From: Alphaproteobacteria bacterium
Lineage (GTDB): Bacteria; Pseudomonadota; Alphaproteobacteria; UBA828
Assembly: GCA_022826665.1 (NCBI GenBank)
Contig: JAJDUK010000056.1
Location: 78,257-142,256 of the forward strand
Direction of reading: 5' to 3'
DNA: 64,000 nt
The translations under genes were made by a program, and so were the position numbers. Shown piece by piece: positions 61,456 to 64,000 of this stretch (positions are counted from its first letter, which is position 1; each line of letters begins with the position of its first letter). A model generated the notes under the pieces. It was not told where the DNA came from. It did not search any database and saw only the letters and a program-made list of their open reading frames with translations.

Positions 61456-62703
61456 ATGCAGCATGTGATCGTGGGTGCCGGCCCGGCCGGCGTGGTCGCA
61501 GCCGAAACCTTGCGCAAGGGCGACCGGAACGCCGACATCGTTCTCATCGGCGACGAGCCGGAGCCTCCCTATTCGCGGATGGCGATTCCTTACGTCCTCG
61601 AAGGCATGATCGAGCAGAGCGGGACCTACCTCCGCAAGACCGAAGGCCACTACGAGGGCCTCGGCATCCAGTACCGCCAGGGGCGGGCGGAATCCGTGGC
61701 AGCGGCGGACGGCACGCTCACCCTCAGTGGCGGCGAGACGGTCTCCTATGATCGCCTGCTCATCGCCACCGGCGCGACGCCGCTCAGCCCGCCGGTGCCC
61801 GGCCTCGATTTGCCCGGTGTGCACAACTGCTGGACCCTGGAAGACTGCCGCGGGATCGCGAAGCTGCTCAACGAAGACGCCAACGTCGTGCTGATCGGCG
61901 CGGGCTTCATCGGCTGCATCATCCTGGAGGCGCTCGCCAAGCGCTGCGGCAATCTCACCGTGGTCGAGATGGAAGACCGCATGGTCTCGCGCATGATGGA
62001 CGCCACGGCAGGCGGGATGCTGCAACGCTGGTGCGGGGCGAAGAACATCCGCGTGCTCACCTCGACGCGGGTCGCCGGCATCGAGGCCGCGTCCGGCGCG
62101 GGCGGCGACAAGGCAGTGGTGCTGGACAACGGCGAGACGATCGACGCCCATCTGGTCGTGCTCGCGGTCGGTGTCGCACCCAATATCGGCTTCCTGGAAG
62201 GGAGCGGGATCAAGACCGATCACGGCGTGCTCGTCGATCAGCACTTGGAGTCCAGTGCCAAGGGCGTGTTCGCTGCCGGCGACGTAGCGCAGGGCCTCGA
62301 CTTCTCCACCGGCGAGTACTCGGTGCACGCGATCCAGCCGACCGCCACCGAGCACGGCCGCATCGCGGCGCTCAACATGCTGGGGCAGAACGCGCACTAC
62401 AAGGGCAGCCTCAACATGAACGTGCTCGCCACGGTCGGGCTCGTCTCGAGCTCGTTCGGGAGCTGGGAGGGCGTCGCCGGCGGCGACAGCGGCGTCGCCG
62501 TGGACGAGGACGGGTACAAGTACCTCCGGCTGGAATTCGAGGGCGACCATCTGGTCGGCGCGCTCGGCATCGGGCTGACCGACCACGTGGGGGTGATCCG
62601 CGGCTTGATCCAGAACGAGACGGCGCTCGGTGACTGGAAGGAGAGGCTGCAGGAGAACCCGCACCGCGTGATGGAGGCCTACGTCGCCCACAGCCAGACC
62701 TGA
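61456..62703 (+). CDS. aorC: FAD/NAD(P)-dependent oxidoreductase (AorC-like)
   Basis: A 415-residue flavoprotein of the pyridine-nucleotide-disulfide oxidoreductase class I group. The FAD loop is VGAGPAGVVAAETLR at 6-20, the NAD(P) loop is VVLIGAGFIGCIILEALAK, and the second FAD segment is GVFAAGDVAQGLDF. In the Aromatoleum AOR the third subunit AorC is an FAD protein that passes electrons to NAD+; this gene has the same place and length. Active-site disulfide cysteines are not seen, so it is not a disulfide reductase. ATG 61456 follows GGGAGCC, a moderate site. Confidence 0.87.
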   Translation: MQHVIVGAGPAGVVAAETLRKGDRNADIVLIGDEPEPPYSRMAIPYVLEGMIEQSGTYLRKTEGHYEGLGIQYRQGRAESVAAADGTLTLSGGETVSYDRLLIATGATPLSPPVPGLDLPGVHNCWTLEDCRGIAKLLNEDANVVLIGAGFIGCIILEALAKRCGNLTVVEMEDRMVSRMMDATAGGMLQRWCGAKNIRVLTSTRVAGIEAASGAGGDKAVVLDNGETIDAHLVVLAVGVAPNIGFLEGSGIKTDHGVLVDQHLESSAKGVFAAGDVAQGLDFSTGEYSVHAIQPTATEHGRIAALNMLGQNAHYKGSLNMNVLATVGLVSSSFGSWEGVAGGDSGVAVDEDGYKYLRLEFEGDHLVGALGIGLTDHVGVIRGLIQNETALGDWKERLQENPHRVMEAYVAHSQT

Positions 62704-62754
62704 GCAACGACGGCCGCGATCTCGGCGCTACCCCGGCGACGCCGCGAACTCGCC

Positions 62755-63006
62755 ATGAAGGTGACCGTCAAGCTCTATGCGTTGCTGAGCGACTATCTCC
62801 CCGCCGGCGCCGTGGACAACCAGGTCGAGCTCGACCTGGACGACGGCACAACGCCCGAGGATGTCTTCGCCAGGTTCAACCTGCCCCGCCAGTACTGCTC
62901 CATCGTGCTGGTGAACGGCATCTACGTGGAGCCGAGCGAGCGCGGCTCCCACGCGCTGAACGAGAACGACACGCTGGCGATCTGGCCGCCCGTGGCCGGC
63001 GGCTAG
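62755..63006 (+). CDS. MoaD/ThiS-family sulfur-carrier protein (AOR operon)
   Basis: An 83-residue ubiquitin-like protein. Its double-glycine C-terminus (PPVAGG) is the thiocarboxylate site used for sulfur transfer in molybdopterin or thiamine synthesis. The order MKVTVKLYALLSDYLPAG, RQYCSIVLVNGIYVEPS and NDTLAIWPPVAGG matches the family. Being encoded with the AOR suggests it serves the tungsten-pterin cofactor or its insertion; a similar gene is associated with AOR loci elsewhere. ATG 62755, 51 bases after the FAD gene. Confidence 0.87.
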   Translation: MKVTVKLYALLSDYLPAGAVDNQVELDLDDGTTPEDVFARFNLPRQYCSIVLVNGIYVEPSERGSHALNENDTLAIWPPVAGG

Positions 63007-63049
63007 CCCAGCGAGGCCGGTACGAGTCCCCCGTCGCACGTCCGAGCCC

Positions 63050-63325
63050 GTGATCTTCGAGAAGGAGATGGCGATCGAGCGCCACGAGTTCCGGCGCACG
63101 CTGCGCCGCGCGCTCCCGGAGGCCCACATCTCGGAGCAGGGCGACACGATCACGGTCCGCGAAGGCAGCGGCACGCTCGAAATCACGCTTTCGACCAAGC
63201 CTCAACGCCGGATTGGCCTGCTCGCGCTGCCGGTTCTCGCCGCGCGCTTCCACTACAGCGGTTACGACGACCCCGCCGGGCACCTCGCCCGGCTCGACAT
63301 CTCCTTCCAGCGCGGCGGCGGATAG
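63050..63325 (+). CDS. Hypothetical 91-residue protein of the AOR locus
   Basis: I do not recognise this protein. It is 91 residues, soluble by appearance, with EFRRTLRRALPEA, TITVREGSGTLEITLS and RRIGLLALPVLAARFHYSGYDDPAG, ending in a basic/glycine tail. It might be a small alpha/beta protein. It is placed 43 bases behind the MoaD/ThiS gene, and its compactness suggests a role in cofactor assembly for the AOR, which is guesswork from location. GTG 63050 is the longer start; an ATG six codons further in lies directly next to an AAGGAG. Confidence 0.6.
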   Translation: MIFEKEMAIERHEFRRTLRRALPEAHISEQGDTITVREGSGTLEITLSTKPQRRIGLLALPVLAARFHYSGYDDPAGHLARLDISFQRGGG

Positions 63326-63439
63326 CCCGCATTTCTCACCGGGGAGAGTCCGGTGGCGCCTGCGATAGGACATAATGGCCCTGAGCAGAATCCGATCCCG
63401 AAGCCCGTTTCTTCGAACCCGCACCAAGGAACCATCGTC

Positions 63440-64000
63440 ATGGGCACAACCGACTACCCGACCTGGGAGGAGTTCACGACCACCAGCTTCGCGGCCTCGC
63501 ACCAGTGGCCCCTGCTCTCGCCGGAGACGCCGTCCTTCATGGCGCGCGCGATCGCGCGGGAGCCTGCGGACCTCGAAGGGGCGGACGTGGCGATCATCGG
63601 CGCCCCCTACGTCGCCGCCTCCGATGGCACTTATGCGGGGGTTCCGATGGAAGACTGGATCGCAGCGCCGAAGCGGGTGCGCCAGCAGTCCGCCCGCTAC
63701 CCGTCGGGCTACATTCAAGACTTCGACCTCGACGTGTTCGAGCATCTGCGGATGGTGGACTACGGCGACGCCGACATCCCCGAATCGGTGATGCACGACC
63801 AGAGTGCGGAGAACGTGCTCGCCGCCCAGGCTGCGGTCGAGGCCAAGGTCAACGATGCGCTCCGCGCGGGCGCCGTGCCGGTGGTGATCGGGCAGAACAG
63901 CCCCTGCGGGAGCTTCGCCATCGCCAAGCCCTGCGCGGAGCACGTCGACGGCCCTCTCGGCTGCGTGAGCCTCGACACCCACTGGGACGCCGCCGAGCTC
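63440..64000 (+). CDS. Ureohydrolase (agmatinase/arginase family), 5' part
   Basis: The first 187 residues of a ureohydrolase; the gene runs off the window at base 64000. The substrate-metal motif SLDTHWDAAE begins near the end of the visible part, and VAIIGAPYVAASDG at 47-60 and AVPVVIGQNSPCG are also typical. These Mn enzymes hydrolyse guanidino compounds to urea (agmatine, arginine or guanidinobutyrate). In standard agmatinases GGDHS follows PVVIGGDH; here GQNSPCGS stands in its place, so an unusual substrate or an altered metal site is possible. Start ATG 63440 follows AAGGAACC. Confidence 0.78.
   Translation, partial: MGTTDYPTWEEFTTTSFAASHQWPLLSPETPSFMARAIAREPADLEGADVAIIGAPYVAASDGTYAGVPMEDWIAAPKRVRQQSARYPSGYIQDFDLDVFEHLRMVDYGDADIPESVMHDQSAENVLAAQAAVEAKVNDALRAGAVPVVIGQNSPCGSFAIAKPCAEHVDGPLGCVSLDTHWDAAEL

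Overview
The window is 64 kb of GC-rich chromosomal DNA with dense, mostly short operons. Many genes are joined by 4-base ATGA or GTGA stop/start overlaps, and GTG starts are common. A GcrA cell-cycle regulator, the acpS-lepB-rnc-era cluster, the plsY-dprA-topA-rnr run and the bamB-der pair all point to an alphaproteobacterium. A Rhodospirillales-like lineage is my guess, from gene order only. I see no rRNA, tRNA, CRISPR array, prophage or insertion sequence. No gene-free stretch exceeds 300 bases; the longest is 51164-51433.

Layout. 1-3.9 kb: end of a LivM permease, an amidase, and a convergent cupin/hydantoinase pair, suggesting uptake and hydrolysis of amides or cyclic ureides. 3.9-5 kb: a PIN-toxin module whose partner is a ribbon-helix-helix plus Mrr-N-like winged-helix protein, behind a good promoter. 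5-9.2 kb: argF-argD, a ThDP enzyme related to acetolactate synthase, and a 62-residue antitoxin-like leader protein. 9.3-14 kb: MscS channel, arsC, histone-deacetylase-like hydrolase, zinc alcohol dehydrogenase. 14-22.9 kb: plsY, dprA, topA, rnr, an MFS carrier and a secreted phytase-like esterase. 23-24.8 kb: an unusual aconitase-superfamily hydro-lyase pair. 24.8-26.7 kb: a hypothetical gene, then an AT-rich island with a coiled-coil/winged-helix gene divergent from dinD. 26.9-29.7 kb: the PxpB and PxpC subunits and an orphan MalG-type permease. 29.7-33.8 kb, minus strand: class III aminotransferase, RidA, methylthioribose kinase, and an M19 dipeptidase gene split by an in-frame amber codon. 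34-38.5 kb: oligopeptidase B, a lower-GC FAD oxidoreductase and an LLM flavin enzyme.

38.6-43.5 kb is a copper/redox region: SodC, a cytochrome c in operon with CueR, divergent CopA, a second cytochrome c and a small membrane protein. CopA and CueR each face a MerR-type promoter with a 19-bp spacer. 43.6-47.4 kb: MFS carrier, alpha/beta hydrolase, and an NCS2 permease with a C-terminal domain that resembles an RsbW-type ATPase. 47.5-51.2 kb: era, rnc, lepB, acpS and a DUF2062 protein. 51.4-56.5 kb: gcrA, a Mpo1-like protein, a thiol-peroxidase-fold protein, a YfgM-like protein, bamB and der. 56.6-58.2 kb: acyl-CoA synthetase.

58.3-63.3 kb is an apparent operon for a tungsten-type aldehyde oxidoreductase: an orphan [2Fe-2S] subunit, a four-cluster ferredoxin, the AOR catalytic subunit, an FAD/NAD(P) oxidoreductase, a MoaD/ThiS protein and a small unknown. 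It resembles the three-subunit AorABC enzyme described from Aromatoleum. A ureohydrolase gene runs off the right edge.

The best candidates for something under-described are the RHH/Mrr-N-VapC module, the NCS2-ATPase-like fusion, the split dipeptidase, the divergent hydro-lyase and the DinD island.
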